DNA from: an uncultured Eubacteriales bacterium
Lineage (GTDB): Bacteria > Bacillota > Clostridia > Peptostreptococcales > Anaerovoracaceae
Direction: 5' to 3'
DNA: 39,931 nt
NCBI GenBank assembly: GCA_902778565.1
Contig: CACYYH010000011.1
Coordinates: 1 to 39,931, forward strand
Shown here: positions 12,691 to 21,829 of the stretch, one piece after another
Layout: the number at the start of each line of letters is the position of its first letter
Numbering within the stretch: position 1 is the first letter of the stretch
Program-made: the position numbers and the translations under genes
The notes under the pieces: generated by a model
Told to the model about the DNA's origin: nothing
The model's input: the letters and a program-made list of their open reading frames with translations, nothing else
Databases searched by the model: none

Positions 12691-14664
12691 ATGTCAAATA
12701 AAGGAACTTATTATATTACCACACCTATTTATTATCCCAGCTCGAACCTTCACATCGGGCATACTTACTGTACTGTCATGGCTGACGCCATGGCCAGATT
12801 CAAGCGTCTTCAGGGCTATGACGTTCACTTCCTGACAGGAACTGACGAGCACGGCCAGAAGATCCAGACCAAGGCTCAGGAAGCAGGCGTGACACCTCAG
12901 GAATACGTTGATGAGGTAGTTGCAGGTATCAAGGATCTCTGGAAGACCATGGAGATCTCCTATGATGATTTCATCAGGACCACGGAGCCCAGACATATGG
13001 AGAGAGTCCAGAAGATCTGGAAGAGAATGTACGACAAGGGAGACATCTATAAGGGTGCATACGAAGGACTTTACTGCAAGGAATGCGAATCTTTCTGGAC
13101 AGAATCACAGCTGGTGAATGGCTGCTGCCCTGACTGCGGACGCCCTGTGGAGCATGCATCAGAGGAAGCATATTTCTTCAAGCTTTCCAACTATGCTGAC
13201 AGGATCCTTCAGTTATACGACGAGCATCCTGAATTCCTGGAGCCCGAGACCAGAAGAAACGAGATGAGGAACTTCATCAATCAGGGCCTTGAGGATCTTT
13301 GCGTGTCCAGATGCACTTTTGACTGGGGCATCCCCGTACCTAATGACCCTAAGCACGTAATGTACGTATGGGTAGACGCGCTCTCCAACTACGTCACCGC
13401 TCTCGGCGGACCCGACGATGCTGAGGAATACAATAAATACTGGCCTGCAGATGTTCATCTCGTAGGTAAGGAGATCGTGAGATTCCACTCCATCATCTGG
13501 CCTGCAATGCTGATGAGCGCAGACCTTCCTCTTCCCAAGAAGGTACTTGGCCACGGCTGGCTGCTCCTGGGAGGAGAAAAGGTTTCCAAGTCCAAGGCAG
13601 CTAAGGGCATGGACGTTGTGGATCCCGTCATCCTCATCGAAAGATACGGAATCGACGCTCTTAAGTATTTCCTCTTAAGAGAATACACCTTCGGACAGGA
13701 CGGCAACTTCACCAATGAAGTAATGCTGAAGAGAATAAACTTCGACCTGGCAAACGACCTTGGAAACCTGCTTTCCAGAACCGTTTCCATGATCGAGAAA
13801 TACTGCGGAGGAGTTGTTCCCGCAGCCACCACTCACGACGAGATAGACGAGGATCTTAAGAACATCGCTGTTTCCGCAGCCGCCAAGGTTTCTGAGGAAA
13901 TGGACAAGTTTGCCTTCAACATGGCGCTTGAGAGGATCTGGACAGTAGTAAGACGCGCCAACAAGTACATCGACGAGAAGGCGCCCTGGATCCTTGCAAA
14001 GGACAAGTCAAAGAAGGCTGAACTGGATACTGTAATGAACCATCTGGCCGAGACTCTTAGGATCGTTTCAATCCTCATCTATCCCTTCATGCACACCACG
14101 TCCGACAAGATCAGAAAGCAGCTGGGACTCTGGTATGCTGACGTGGTCTGGGAGGACGCTGAGACCTTCGAGATGATGTATCAGGAGCAGGTGAAGAAGG
14201 GCGAGCAGATCTTCCCGAGACTTGACGTTGAAAAGGAGCTTGAAGAGCTCACGAAGATCGCTCAGGAAGAAGCTAAAAAGAAGGCTGCTGCAGCCACACA
14301 GGATCCTGTGGAAAAGGCCATCCTGAATTCTGTTCCCCTTGAACTCAAGGACGAGATCGTTTACGAAGACTTCGACAAGATGGACTTCAGAGTAGGCACC
14401 ATCTTAAAGTGCGAGAAGCACCCTAAGGCTGACAAGCTTCTGGTATCCCAGGTCAAGATGGGAACTGAAGTAAGACAGATCATCAGCGGCGTAGCTGAAA
14501 ACTTCACTCCTGAAGAGATGGTAGGCAAGAAGGTCGTAGTCCTGGCAAATCTCAAGCCCAGAATGCTGAGAGGCATGGAGTCATACGGCATGCTGCTTTT
14601 CGCAGGAGATCACGGAAATTATGTTATCACTACTGACGCTCCCGACGGAGAAGTGGTGAACTGA
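12691..14664 (+). CDS. metG: Methionyl-tRNA synthetase
   Basis: A 657-residue class I synthetase that charges tRNA-Met. The HIGH motif is at residues 21-24. The zinc knuckle is at Cys129, 132, 146 and 149 (CKEC...CCPDC), and the KMSKS loop appears as KVSKS (297-301). The C-terminal 105 or so residues, starting near YEDFDKMDFRVGTI, form the EMAP-type tRNA-binding domain used for dimerisation. The ATG is two bases after the small upstream ORF, whose glutamate codons supply the GAGGAGG ribosome-binding site. Confidence 0.97.
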   Translation: MSNKGTYYITTPIYYPSSNLHIGHTYCTVMADAMARFKRLQGYDVHFLTGTDEHGQKIQTKAQEAGVTPQEYVDEVVAGIKDLWKTMEISYDDFIRTTEPRHMERVQKIWKRMYDKGDIYKGAYEGLYCKECESFWTESQLVNGCCPDCGRPVEHASEEAYFFKLSNYADRILQLYDEHPEFLEPETRRNEMRNFINQGLEDLCVSRCTFDWGIPVPNDPKHVMYVWVDALSNYVTALGGPDDAEEYNKYWPADVHLVGKEIVRFHSIIWPAMLMSADLPLPKKVLGHGWLLLGGEKVSKSKAAKGMDVVDPVILIERYGIDALKYFLLREYTFGQDGNFTNEVMLKRINFDLANDLGNLLSRTVSMIEKYCGGVVPAATTHDEIDEDLKNIAVSAAAKVSEEMDKFAFNMALERIWTVVRRANKYIDEKAPWILAKDKSKKAELDTVMNHLAETLRIVSILIYPFMHTTSDKIRKQLGLWYADVVWEDAETFEMMYQEQVKKGEQIFPRLDVEKELEELTKIAQEEAKKKAAAATQDPVEKAILNSVPLELKDEIVYEDFDKMDFRVGTILKCEKHPKADKLLVSQVKMGTEVRQIISGVAENFTPEEMVGKKVVVLANLKPRMLRGMESYGMLLFAGDHGNYVITTDAPDGEVVN

Positions 14665-14693
14665 TCTCATCTTAAAAGAATATGTTTTTAGAG

Positions 14694-14712
14694 GCGGGGC
14701 CTTGTGCCCCGC
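14694..14712 (+). terminator. GC-rich hairpin between metG and tatD
   Basis: GCGGGGC-CTTGT-GCCCCGC is a perfect 7-bp stem, but only TGTTTG follows. It may be a leaky terminator or an attenuator. It ends 11 bases before the tatD ATG. Confidence 0.5.
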
Positions 14713-14723
14713 TGTTTGAACCT

Positions 14724-15536
14724 ATGGAAAAAATACTTTTTGATTCACATACACATCTTAATAACGATACGCTGACCGAGGAGGAAAGAGCAGTGCAGGC
14801 ACAGGAGATCGAAGATTCACAGGTGAAGTACATCTGCGACATCGGTTTCGATATGCCGAGCTCCCGTCTTGCGGTGGAGCATGCCAATAAGTACCCCTGG
14901 TGCTATGCTGTAGTAGGCATGCATCCCCATGACTCAAAGGACATGACCGAAGAGGGAATGGAAGAGCTAAGGCGCATGTCTGAGGATCCGAAGGTTGTGG
15001 CCATCGGCGAGATCGGACTGGACTTTCACTACGATCTTTCACCGAGAGACGATCAGAGATACTGGTTCAGGAGGCAGATAAGGCTTGCCAACGAACTGGC
15101 CATGCCCATCGTGGTCCACTCCAGGGAAGCTGACAGAGAGTGTATGGATATACTGATCGAGGAAGGCGCTTTCAGCGATGAGCGCAAAAAACTCTTCGCC
15201 GACGGAACCCCTCACGTGGACATCCACTGCTACTCAGGCTCTGCAGAATTCTCCAAAGAGTATCACAAACTGGGAGCAGTGCTTGGAGTCGACGGGCCTC
15301 TTACCTACAAGAACAACAGAAAGACCGTTGAAGTAGTTGAGACGGTACCCATTGAAAGTCTTCTGATTGAGACCGACGCTCCTTATCTAACGCCGGTGCC
15401 CTTCAGAGGAAAGCAGAATAAGAGCCAGTACGTGGAGTACGTGGCGAGAAAGATAGCGGAGATCAAAGGGCTGACCTATGAAGAGGTGGCTGAGATCACA
15501 CTTAACAACGCAAAGAAGTTTTACGGAATAGACTGA
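14724..15536 (+). CDS. tatD: TatD-family metal-dependent hydrolase (DNase)
   Basis: A 270-residue TatD-type protein of the amidohydrolase fold, thought to act as a metal-dependent 3'-5' nuclease. The metal-binding FDSHTHL gives His9 and His11. EIGLDFHYD, PIVVHSREA, the DIHCYSG histidine and LIETDAPYLTP follow in family order. The ATG at 14724 matches the family start, while an in-frame ATG at 14682 adds 14 unrelated residues that overlap the hairpin. No Shine-Dalgarno is visible before either. The stop overlaps the tilS start, as in many clostridial genomes. Confidence 0.93.
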   Translation: MEKILFDSHTHLNNDTLTEEERAVQAQEIEDSQVKYICDIGFDMPSSRLAVEHANKYPWCYAVVGMHPHDSKDMTEEGMEELRRMSEDPKVVAIGEIGLDFHYDLSPRDDQRYWFRRQIRLANELAMPIVVHSREADRECMDILIEEGAFSDERKKLFADGTPHVDIHCYSGSAEFSKEYHKLGAVLGVDGPLTYKNNRKTVEVVETVPIESLLIETDAPYLTPVPFRGKQNKSQYVEYVARKIAEIKGLTYEEVAEITLNNAKKFYGID

Positions 15537-16603
15537 TGGAATTCAAGACCAGGATCCTGAATACAGTTAAAGAAAGAGAACTCTTCACAGACGGAGATCA
15601 TCTGGTGCTGGGACTTTCCGGCGGACCGGATTCCCTGTCCCTTTATAATGCTCTGAAGGAACTTAGGGAGGACAATCTCAGGACCGGAGGAAAGTTCGGT
15701 TTTAGCTTCAGCGTGCACCCCGTACATGTGAACCATAAGTTCAGACCCGGAGCTGCTGAGGAGGATCAGGCCTTTTGTGAGGAACTCTGCAAGGTCGTCT
15801 CTGAAAGGGTGGAGGGTTTCCATCCCTTAAGGTCATTCACAGTGGACTGCAATGCTTTGGCCGCTGAACTGGGAATGACAAGCGAGGAGGCAGGCAGAAA
15901 AGCCAGGTACGACGCTTTCAGGACCGTGGGACGGGACGTCATGGATTTTTACGGATGCGGGGCAGACCGGATAAAGATCCTGGTGGCTCAGAACGCCGAC
16001 GATCAGGCGGAGACCATTCTTTTCAGGATACTGAGAGGCACCGGACCTGACGGACTGGGGGGCATCGCCTACAAGAGGGAAGACGAAAGCGGCTTTCAGG
16101 TGGTAAGGCCCATCCTCGATATCGCCAGAGATGATATTGAGAAGTACTGTGAAGAAAAAGGCCTCGAACCCAGAAGGGACCACACCAACGAAGAGGCTCT
16201 CTATGCCAGAAACAAGATCAGGCTGGAGCTTCTGCCTCTTCTCAGGAAAGAATACAATCCCAACATCACTGAGACGCTGAACCGCCTGGGGCGTTTAGCG
16301 GCTGAAGATAAGGGGTATATATACGAAAAGGCTGCCGAAGCATATGAGGAAGTCCGCAGCGGAGAACATTCTCTGGATATAAGGAAGCTTAAGGACCTCC
16401 CGCCTTCGGTGAAAAAGCGCGTATACATGCTGGCGCTTTCCGGAATAGGAATGAGAGAGAACGTGACGGAGAAGCATCTGAAGGCTGTTGAAGCCGTGGC
16501 CAATTCACAGAATCACAAGGCTGCGGTGGCAGAGCTTACCGGAGGTTTCCGCGTTACAAGGATCAGACACGATCTGATATTTTACAGAGAAGATGAAAAA
16601 TAG
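15536..16603 (+). CDS. tilS: tRNA(Ile)-lysidine synthase
   Basis: A 355-residue N-type ATP pyrophosphatase with the PP-loop SGGPDS at 28-33. It attaches lysine to C34 of the AUA-reading tRNA-Ile. The middle part has NADDQAETILFRILRGTG and RPILDIARDDIEKYCEEKGL, family hallmarks, followed by NKIRLELLPLL. It ends soon after the substrate-binding domain and lacks the separate C-terminal domain of longer TilS proteins, so it is a short form rather than a truncation. The ATG overlaps the tatD stop. Confidence 0.94.
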   Translation: MEFKTRILNTVKERELFTDGDHLVLGLSGGPDSLSLYNALKELREDNLRTGGKFGFSFSVHPVHVNHKFRPGAAEEDQAFCEELCKVVSERVEGFHPLRSFTVDCNALAAELGMTSEEAGRKARYDAFRTVGRDVMDFYGCGADRIKILVAQNADDQAETILFRILRGTGPDGLGGIAYKREDESGFQVVRPILDIARDDIEKYCEEKGLEPRRDHTNEEALYARNKIRLELLPLLRKEYNPNITETLNRLGRLAAEDKGYIYEKAAEAYEEVRSGEHSLDIRKLKDLPPSVKKRVYMLALSGIGMRENVTEKHLKAVEAVANSQNHKAAVAELTGGFRVTRIRHDLIFYREDEK

Positions 16604-16623
16604 GTGAATGTTAAATCACACTG

Positions 16624-16652
16624 TTGAAATCATAAATTTTTTGTGTTAAAAT
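16624..16652 (+). promoter_or_regulatory. Promoter of ftsH
   Basis: TTGAAA (16624-16629), a 17-bp spacer and TAAAAT (16647-16652), 30 bases before the start codon. Confidence 0.75.
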
Positions 16653-16682
16653 ACAAAAACACAGTAAAAAAGGAGAAAAAAA

Positions 16683-18695
16683 TTGAAACGTTTTTCAAAA
16701 AACCTTACAATTTATATTTTGCTGTTTGCTATCGTTTTCGGAGTGGCATACTTCTTCAACGGCAATCAGACAGCAGAGGTAAAACTTACAGAGGTGGAAC
16801 TGAGCAGGTTCATCAATTATCTGGACAGGGAAATGATCTCTGAAGTAGAGGTAGAAGGCGTCATGGTCAAGGGAAAGACCGGCGAGAACGAGTACGTATA
16901 CTGCTATGTTCCTTCTGCCTACGAGATAGCCATGCTGGATGAACAGTATCTGTTCCCCATGGCCAAGGACGGCAAGATAGTGTATAAGAGCCCGAAGCCT
17001 TCCACAGGCTCATTCTGGCTCAACGTCATACCTAACGTGCTGATGATAGGAGCTATGATCTTTCTCTTCTATATAATGATGAACGGAGGAGGGAACGGCA
17101 AGGCCTTCCAGTTCGCCAAGTCCCGCGCCCGTCAGGTAAAGGGAGAAAAGACTACCTTCGAAGACGTTGCAGGACTTGAAGAAGAGAAGGCTGAACTTGA
17201 GGAGATCGTAGACTTCCTCAAGAACCCCGGCAAGTACAATGAACTGGGAGCCAGGATCCCCAAGGGCGTGCTTCTGGTAGGCCCTCCGGGAACAGGTAAG
17301 ACCTATATCTCCAGAGCCGCTGCAGGTGAGGCAGGAGTGCCTTTCTTCACCATTTCCGGTTCTGATTTCGTAGAGATGTTCGTAGGCGTCGGCGCATCCC
17401 GTGTGCGTGATCTTTTCAACGACGCCAAGAAGAACGCTCCCTGCATCGTATTTATCGACGAGATCGACGCAGTAGGACGTAAGCGTGGTTCCGGTATCGG
17501 CGGAGGCCACGATGAAAGAGAACAGACCCTGAACCAGCTGCTGGTTGAGATGGACGGTTTCGCTCCTAACGCCGGCATCATCGTAATGGCTGCCACCAAC
17601 AGACCTGACGTACTGGATCCGGCTCTCCTTAGACCCGGCAGATTTGACCGTCAGATCGTCATCGGACTTCCCGACGTGAAGGGCAGAGAAGCCATTATCA
17701 AGGTACACTCCAGGAACAAGCCTCTGGCTGACGACGTAACTCCCGAGATCCTCGCAAGAAGGACCATGGGATTCACGCCTGCAGATATTGAGAACGTGCT
17801 GAACGAGGCTGCTCTTATCACCGCAAGAAGAAACGGCAGATTCATCAGAATGGAAGAGATCGAGGAAGCCATCCGCAAGGTACAGATGGGTCCTGCGAAG
17901 AAATCCAGAGTTGTATCAGACGAAGAGAAGAAACTCACTGCATACCACGAGGCAGGTCATGCTGTGGTTTCCAGAAGCCTTCCCAAGCACATGGACGTTC
18001 ACGAAGTCACCATCGTGCCCAGAGGACGCGCAGGCGGATATACCATGTATCTTCCTGAAGATGACAACATGTTCCAGACCAGGCAGGAAATGTACAACCA
18101 CATCGTCACCTCCATGGGCGGCCGTGTGGCTGAGAAACTTAAACTGGACGATATCTCCATCGGAGCTTCCGGAGACATCCAGCAGGCCACCAACATCGCC
18201 CGCGAGATGGTCACCAAGTACGGTTTCAGTGAAGAACTGGGCAACGTAAACTACGGCGGAGACGGAGAAGTATTCCTGGGAGCAGACTTTACTGCTCACA
18301 AGACATACTCCGAAGAGACGGCCAAGCTCATCGATGAAGAGATCAGAAGGATCATCGGCGAAGCCTTTGCACTGGCTGAAAAGATCCTTACCGAAAACGA
18401 CGAAAAGCTTGAAAGAGTGGCACAGGCTTTGCTTCTGGTTGAAACCATCGACGGAGACCAGTTCGAGGCTCTGTACTCAGGCGAGATGAAACCTGAGGAC
18501 CTGAAGAAGTCCGTGGACGAAGCCAACATGCTTCAGAAACAGCAGGATGAGATCGAAGCTAAGGAGACCGAAAGGATCCTCCAGGAAAAGGCTGAGATCG
18601 AAGCAAGAGAAGCTGCCATGAGAGAAGAGGGATTCGTTCCCTATGACGAAGTATATAATGATGAAAACGATCCCGGTATGAAAGACGGTGAGTAA
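16683..18695 (+). CDS. ftsH: ATP-dependent zinc metalloprotease FtsH
   Basis: A 670-residue membrane AAA+ protease that degrades unstable and misassembled membrane proteins. Two membrane segments (about 8-25 and 112-133) flank a small extracytoplasmic domain. The AAA module has Walker A GPPGTGKT (200-207), Walker [12 protein letters not shown] and the pore motif FVGVGA. The zinc site is HEAGH (422-426). A charged coiled-coil tail of about 50 residues follows. The start is TTG, with AAAGGAG 7 bases upstream. A PucR-type regulator gene starts two bases after its stop. Confidence 0.96.
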   Translation: MKRFSKNLTIYILLFAIVFGVAYFFNGNQTAEVKLTEVELSRFINYLDREMISEVEVEGVMVKGKTGENEYVYCYVPSAYEIAMLDEQYLFPMAKDGKIVYKSPKPSTGSFWLNVIPNVLMIGAMIFLFYIMMNGGGNGKAFQFAKSRARQVKGEKTTFEDVAGLEEEKAELEEIVDFLKNPGKYNELGARIPKGVLLVGPPGTGKTYISRAAAGEAGVPFFTISGSDFVEMFVGVGASRVRDLFNDAKKNAPCIVFIDEIDAVGRKRGSGIGGGHDEREQTLNQLLVEMDGFAPNAGIIVMAATNRPDVLDPALLRPGRFDRQIVIGLPDVKGREAIIKVHSRNKPLADDVTPEILARRTMGFTPADIENVLNEAALITARRNGRFIRMEEIEEAIRKVQMGPAKKSRVVSDEEKKLTAYHEAGHAVVSRSLPKHMDVHEVTIVPRGRAGGYTMYLPEDDNMFQTRQEMYNHIVTSMGGRVAEKLKLDDISIGASGDIQQATNIAREMVTKYGFSEELGNVNYGGDGEVFLGADFTAHKTYSEETAKLIDEEIRRIIGEAFALAEKILTENDEKLERVAQALLLVETIDGDQFEALYSGEMKPEDLKKSVDEANMLQKQQDEIEAKETERILQEKAEIEAREAAMREEGFVPYDEVYNDENDPGMKDGE

Positions 18696-18697
18696 TT

Positions 18698-19864
18698 ATG
18701 AGAACAAAGGTCATTAACAACACTATCACAAGACTTCTGAACTTTGAAAAGTACTCCAACTTCAAGCAGGCTCTCGAGGATACGGCAATAGTTAATGATT
18801 TTCAGGTCGTTTTGCTTTCAGAAGACTTTAATCCTCTGATCATCGTTGAGACCAGACACCAGATAACCATTGAAGAGGCTATCAGAGTCGGAAGAGATCT
18901 GGCCAGCGGCGTGGGGGATTCCTACAGATTCGTTGAGATCGGCGGAACCAAGACCTATTGGGGCGCCATCAACATCAACTCTGAAAAGTATTACCTGCTT
19001 CTGGTTGACAACGAGGACAAGTATTCGAACGAAGAGATAAACATGCTGGCTGAGATCATCGAGCTCAGCATGGGCATGTGGAAGTACACTCCGGAAAGAG
19101 ACGCCAGAGCTGAATTCATCCGTGCCCTCATCAGGGGCAACAAGTCCCTGGCATATTCCCTCAGGGAAGAGGCCGGAGTTACGAGGGAGAATATCGTCAG
19201 CGCCTTCTATATCAGGGGTTACGATCAGCAGAAACTGGAAGAAGCCTACAAGGAAACTGAGGCAAAAGGCATCATCCGCATGATCAAAGTCGCTGAGGAC
19301 GGCGAAACCTACGGACTGATCCTTAAGCAGAAGGTCACAGAAGAAAAGGCTGACGTGAACTATCTGGAAGAAGCCCTGGATCTGTTCGATCACATCAAGG
19401 AAGACAAGAAAGTCCGCGTTTTCCACGTGACCGGAATGGATGGCATCGAAGGAGCGGGGGACGGCCTGAGACTGATAAACGAGACCTGCGCTTTTGTGGA
19501 AAACATCTTCCCTTACAAGAGAGTTTTCTCAAAGTATGAAATGGTGCTGGTTTCCAACTGCATCTATATCCAGATAGCAGGAGGACAGCTTAAGAAGAAC
19601 TACATGGATCTTCTGGAACCCTTCAGAAAAGAAGGCTCCAACAAGGCTAAGCAGCTTCTGGAGACCCTTGAGACCTTCGTTCTGGACGCAGGCATGAATT
19701 CCGCCAAGACTTCTGAGTTCCTGGAGGTGCATACCAACACCGTTCAGTACAGGCTCAAAAAGATCAACGAGATCCTGGGAGCTGAGATCACCGGAAACCG
19801 CGTAATACCCGGACTTACGGTGGCTCTGGCACTGAGAAGGATGGAAAATGGTAACAATAGGTAA
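18698..19864 (+). CDS. PucR/CdaR-type transcriptional regulator
   Basis: A 388-residue protein with the C-terminal PucR helix-turn-helix: FLEVHTNTVQYRLKKINEILG, followed by an ALALRRM end. The N-terminal 300 residues have no obvious enzyme motif and presumably sense a ligand, as in CdaR and PucR proteins. It sits between ftsH and the dihydrouridine synthase gene, which starts inside its last codons (17-base overlap), so it is cotranscribed with housekeeping genes rather than beside a catabolic operon. Its targets are unknown. Confidence 0.85.
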   Translation: MRTKVINNTITRLLNFEKYSNFKQALEDTAIVNDFQVVLLSEDFNPLIIVETRHQITIEEAIRVGRDLASGVGDSYRFVEIGGTKTYWGAININSEKYYLLLVDNEDKYSNEEINMLAEIIELSMGMWKYTPERDARAEFIRALIRGNKSLAYSLREEAGVTRENIVSAFYIRGYDQQKLEEAYKETEAKGIIRMIKVAEDGETYGLILKQKVTEEKADVNYLEEALDLFDHIKEDKKVRVFHVTGMDGIEGAGDGLRLINETCAFVENIFPYKRVFSKYEMVLVSNCIYIQIAGGQLKKNYMDLLEPFRKEGSNKAKQLLETLETFVLDAGMNSAKTSEFLEVHTNTVQYRLKKINEILGAEITGNRVIPGLTVALALRRMENGNNR

Positions 19865-20783
19865 GGTTGAATTAAAAGACAGATTCGTATTAGCGCCGCT
19901 TGCTGGAATAACAGACGGCGCTTTTCGTCGTATATGCTTTCAAATGGGAGCCGCCATGGCCTGCTCCGAGATGGTGTCAGCCAAGGGCCTGTTCTACGGT
20001 GACAAAAAGACCGGAAAGCTCCTTGAGATCCTTCCCGGAGAAGGTCCGGTAGGCTATCAGATATTCGGACATGAACCGGACATCATGGCCTTCGCAGCCA
20101 GAGAACTGGAAAAGTACGACAACGCTTTTCTGGATATAAATATGGGCTGCCCGGTGCCCAAGATCGTGAAAAATCACGAGGGCTCTTACCTGATGAAAGA
20201 TCCGGATCTCTGCTTCGATCTGGTGCAGGCATGCGTGAAGAACACCGCGAAGCCTGTGACGGTGAAGATCAGAGCCGGCTGGGACACAGACCATATAAAT
20301 GCCGCAGAGGTGGCCGGAGCCTGCGAGTCAGCGGGCGCCGCGGCCGTGGCCGTCCACGGCCGCACCCGGGAGCAGTACTATTCCGGAAAGGCCGACTGGT
20401 CGGTTATCGCGGCTGTGAAGCGCGCCGTTTCGCGGATCCCGGTCATAGGAAACGGGGACGTGATGAACCGCGGGGACGGGATCCGCATGATGGAGGAGAC
20501 CGGGTGCGATCTTGTAATGATCGGCCGCGGCGCCCTTGGGAATCCCTGGATCTTTGACAAGGACCACGAGGGAAGACCGTCACCTGAGGAACTGAAAGCC
20601 GTGATGCTGAGGCACCTGACGGATACCGCTGAACTGAAAGGCGACCACATAGCTGTTCTGGAAATGAGAAAGCACGTGGGCTGGTACCTTAAGGGCCGCC
20701 CCGGAGCCGCAGCTTTCAGAGATCAGGTCAACAGGATCGACGACCTTGAAGAACTGAAAAATGCCATCGACGGAATACTTTGA
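19848..20783 (+). CDS. dus: tRNA-dihydrouridine synthase
   Basis: A 311-residue FMN-dependent TIM-barrel enzyme that reduces uridine in the tRNA D-loop. The sequence shows LAPLAGITDGAFR at the N-terminus, the catalytic cysteine in DINMGCPVPKI, VKIRAGWD, VHGRTREQYYSG and IGNGDV. It overlaps the regulator gene upstream. Codon use changes abruptly inside the gene: between about 20320 and 20550 (residues 158-234) all seven arginines are CGC or CGG and the DNA is far richer in GC, while the flanks use mainly AGA and AGG. The reading frame and family motifs are intact across the patch. Confidence 0.94.
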   Translation: MVTIGKVELKDRFVLAPLAGITDGAFRRICFQMGAAMACSEMVSAKGLFYGDKKTGKLLEILPGEGPVGYQIFGHEPDIMAFAARELEKYDNAFLDINMGCPVPKIVKNHEGSYLMKDPDLCFDLVQACVKNTAKPVTVKIRAGWDTDHINAAEVAGACESAGAAAVAVHGRTREQYYSGKADWSVIAAVKRAVSRIPVIGNGDVMNRGDGIRMMEETGCDLVMIGRGALGNPWIFDKDHEGRPSPEELKAVMLRHLTDTAELKGDHIAVLEMRKHVGWYLKGRPGAAAFRDQVNRIDDLEELKNAIDGIL

Positions 20784-20786
20784 TTA

Positions 20787-20815
20787 TTGAATTATTTTTA
20801 CTGCAGATATATAAT
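20787..20815 (+). promoter_or_regulatory. Promoter of the zinc-ribbon membrane protein gene
   Basis: TTGAAT (20787-20792), a 17-bp spacer and TATAAT (20810-20815). Confidence 0.7.
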
Positions 20816-20868
20816 TATATATCGAAATAAACCATGTTGATCGCATGGGGGTATATTGGAGGTACAGA

Positions 20869-21387
20869 ATGTATTGCAGAAATTGCGGACAGGAATTAAA
20901 TGAAAACGACAGGGTATGTCCCGCATGCGGAACTCCGGTGAACAACGTAAAAGAAGAGCAGAAAACTTATTCTTACAACGAAACCGCTCAGGGAGCGCCT
21001 CATAACGGCCCTCAGACATATGAGTACAATTCCGGAAAAACATCGGATCACCAGACTTACAACTATTCAGGACCGGATTATCAGCCTTCCGAAGACAGCG
21101 GCTCAGCAGGCTGGGGGTTCCTTGGATGCTGCTTCCCGCTGGTGGGACTGATCCTTTTCCTGGTATGGAAGGACAATAAGCCCAAATCTGCCAAGTCGGC
21201 AGGTATCGGCGCCATCATCGGCGTGGTGATCACCATAGTTCTCACATTGATTTTCTTTGCACTGGGAATGGGCATTGGCATGCTGGGTATCGTAGAGGGC
21301 GTATCCAACGGCGAGATAGATCTCAGCGAACTGGGAGACTACCTTGGACAGAACATCACCACAACCGTTAACACTTTAAACTTATGA
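20869..21387 (+). CDS. Zinc-ribbon membrane protein of unknown role
   Basis: A 172-residue protein starting MYCRNCGQEL, with a zinc ribbon made by Cys3, Cys6, Cys17 and Cys20. A Gln/Tyr/Ser-rich linker follows, then two hydrophobic segments near residues 80-100 (FLGCCFPLVGLILFLVW) and 108-145. The layout is that of the common zinc-ribbon membrane proteins of Firmicutes with no fixed function. The ATG at 20869 is chosen because GGAGG lies 7 bases upstream. The in-frame ATG at 20845 has none. Confidence 0.75.
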   Translation: MYCRNCGQELNENDRVCPACGTPVNNVKEEQKTYSYNETAQGAPHNGPQTYEYNSGKTSDHQTYNYSGPDYQPSEDSGSAGWGFLGCCFPLVGLILFLVWKDNKPKSAKSAGIGAIIGVVITIVLTLIFFALGMGIGMLGIVEGVSNGEIDLSELGDYLGQNITTTVNTLNL

Positions 21388-21393
21388 TAAAAA

Positions 21394-21411
21394 GGCGGCC
21401 CTGATGCCGCC
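21394..21411 (+). terminator. Hairpin between the zinc-ribbon and DUF2085-like genes
   Basis: GGCGGC-CCTGAT-GCCGCC begins 6 bases after the stop codon. It lacks a T run, so it is either a processing or stabilising hairpin or a weak terminator. Confidence 0.4.
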
Positions 21412-21422
21412 GGATCTATATC

Positions 21423-21821
21423 ATGAACTATCCGACGAGCGCAAGATTTGATAAACAGATCAGGTTTATTTACAAGTGGCTGCCGATATTTTGCGGCTGC
21501 CATAGAAGACCGGAGCGCTCGTTTTTTGTAAAAGGATATCAGATGCCGGTCTGCGCCAGATGCGAGGGCGAGCTCATCGGCATCCTGGCAGGGCTCATCG
21601 CCGTCTGGTTCATCAGGCCTCCTTACTGGCTTATGGCAGTGATCATGCTGCCCATGATCGCAGATGGCCTTATACAGGGATTCACAAAATATGAAAGCAC
21701 CAACTGGAGAAGACTGATCACCGGACTTTTGTTCGGCTTCGGGATAACGATGATCATTTTGATGATCTTTATCGCGGCTTTCAATTACGGTCTGACAGTC
21801 GGCGCAGGACTCAGAAACTAG
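21423..21821 (+). CDS. DUF2085-type membrane protein
   Basis: A 132-residue protein with the segment CGCHRRPERSFFVKGYQMPVC followed by ARCEG, the conserved Cys/His-containing signature of the DUF2085 family, and three hydrophobic segments (about 51-66, 69-85 and 102-122). The Cys and His residues next to the membrane could bind a metal or a cofactor. The function is unknown in the family. No good Shine-Dalgarno is visible. It lies 8 bases upstream of the NAD(P)H-hydrate epimerase gene. Confidence 0.75.
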   Translation: MNYPTSARFDKQIRFIYKWLPIFCGCHRRPERSFFVKGYQMPVCARCEGELIGILAGLIAVWFIRPPYWLMAVIMLPMIADGLIQGFTKYESTNWRRLITGLLFGFGITMIILMIFIAAFNYGLTVGAGLRN

Positions 21822-21829
21822 GAGGAAAC

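Noticed and set aside
20231-20567. Long ORFs on both strands in the GC-rich part of the dihydrouridine synthase gene.
   Set aside because: They arise from high GC, which removes stop codons. None has a ribosome-binding site or recognisable domain.
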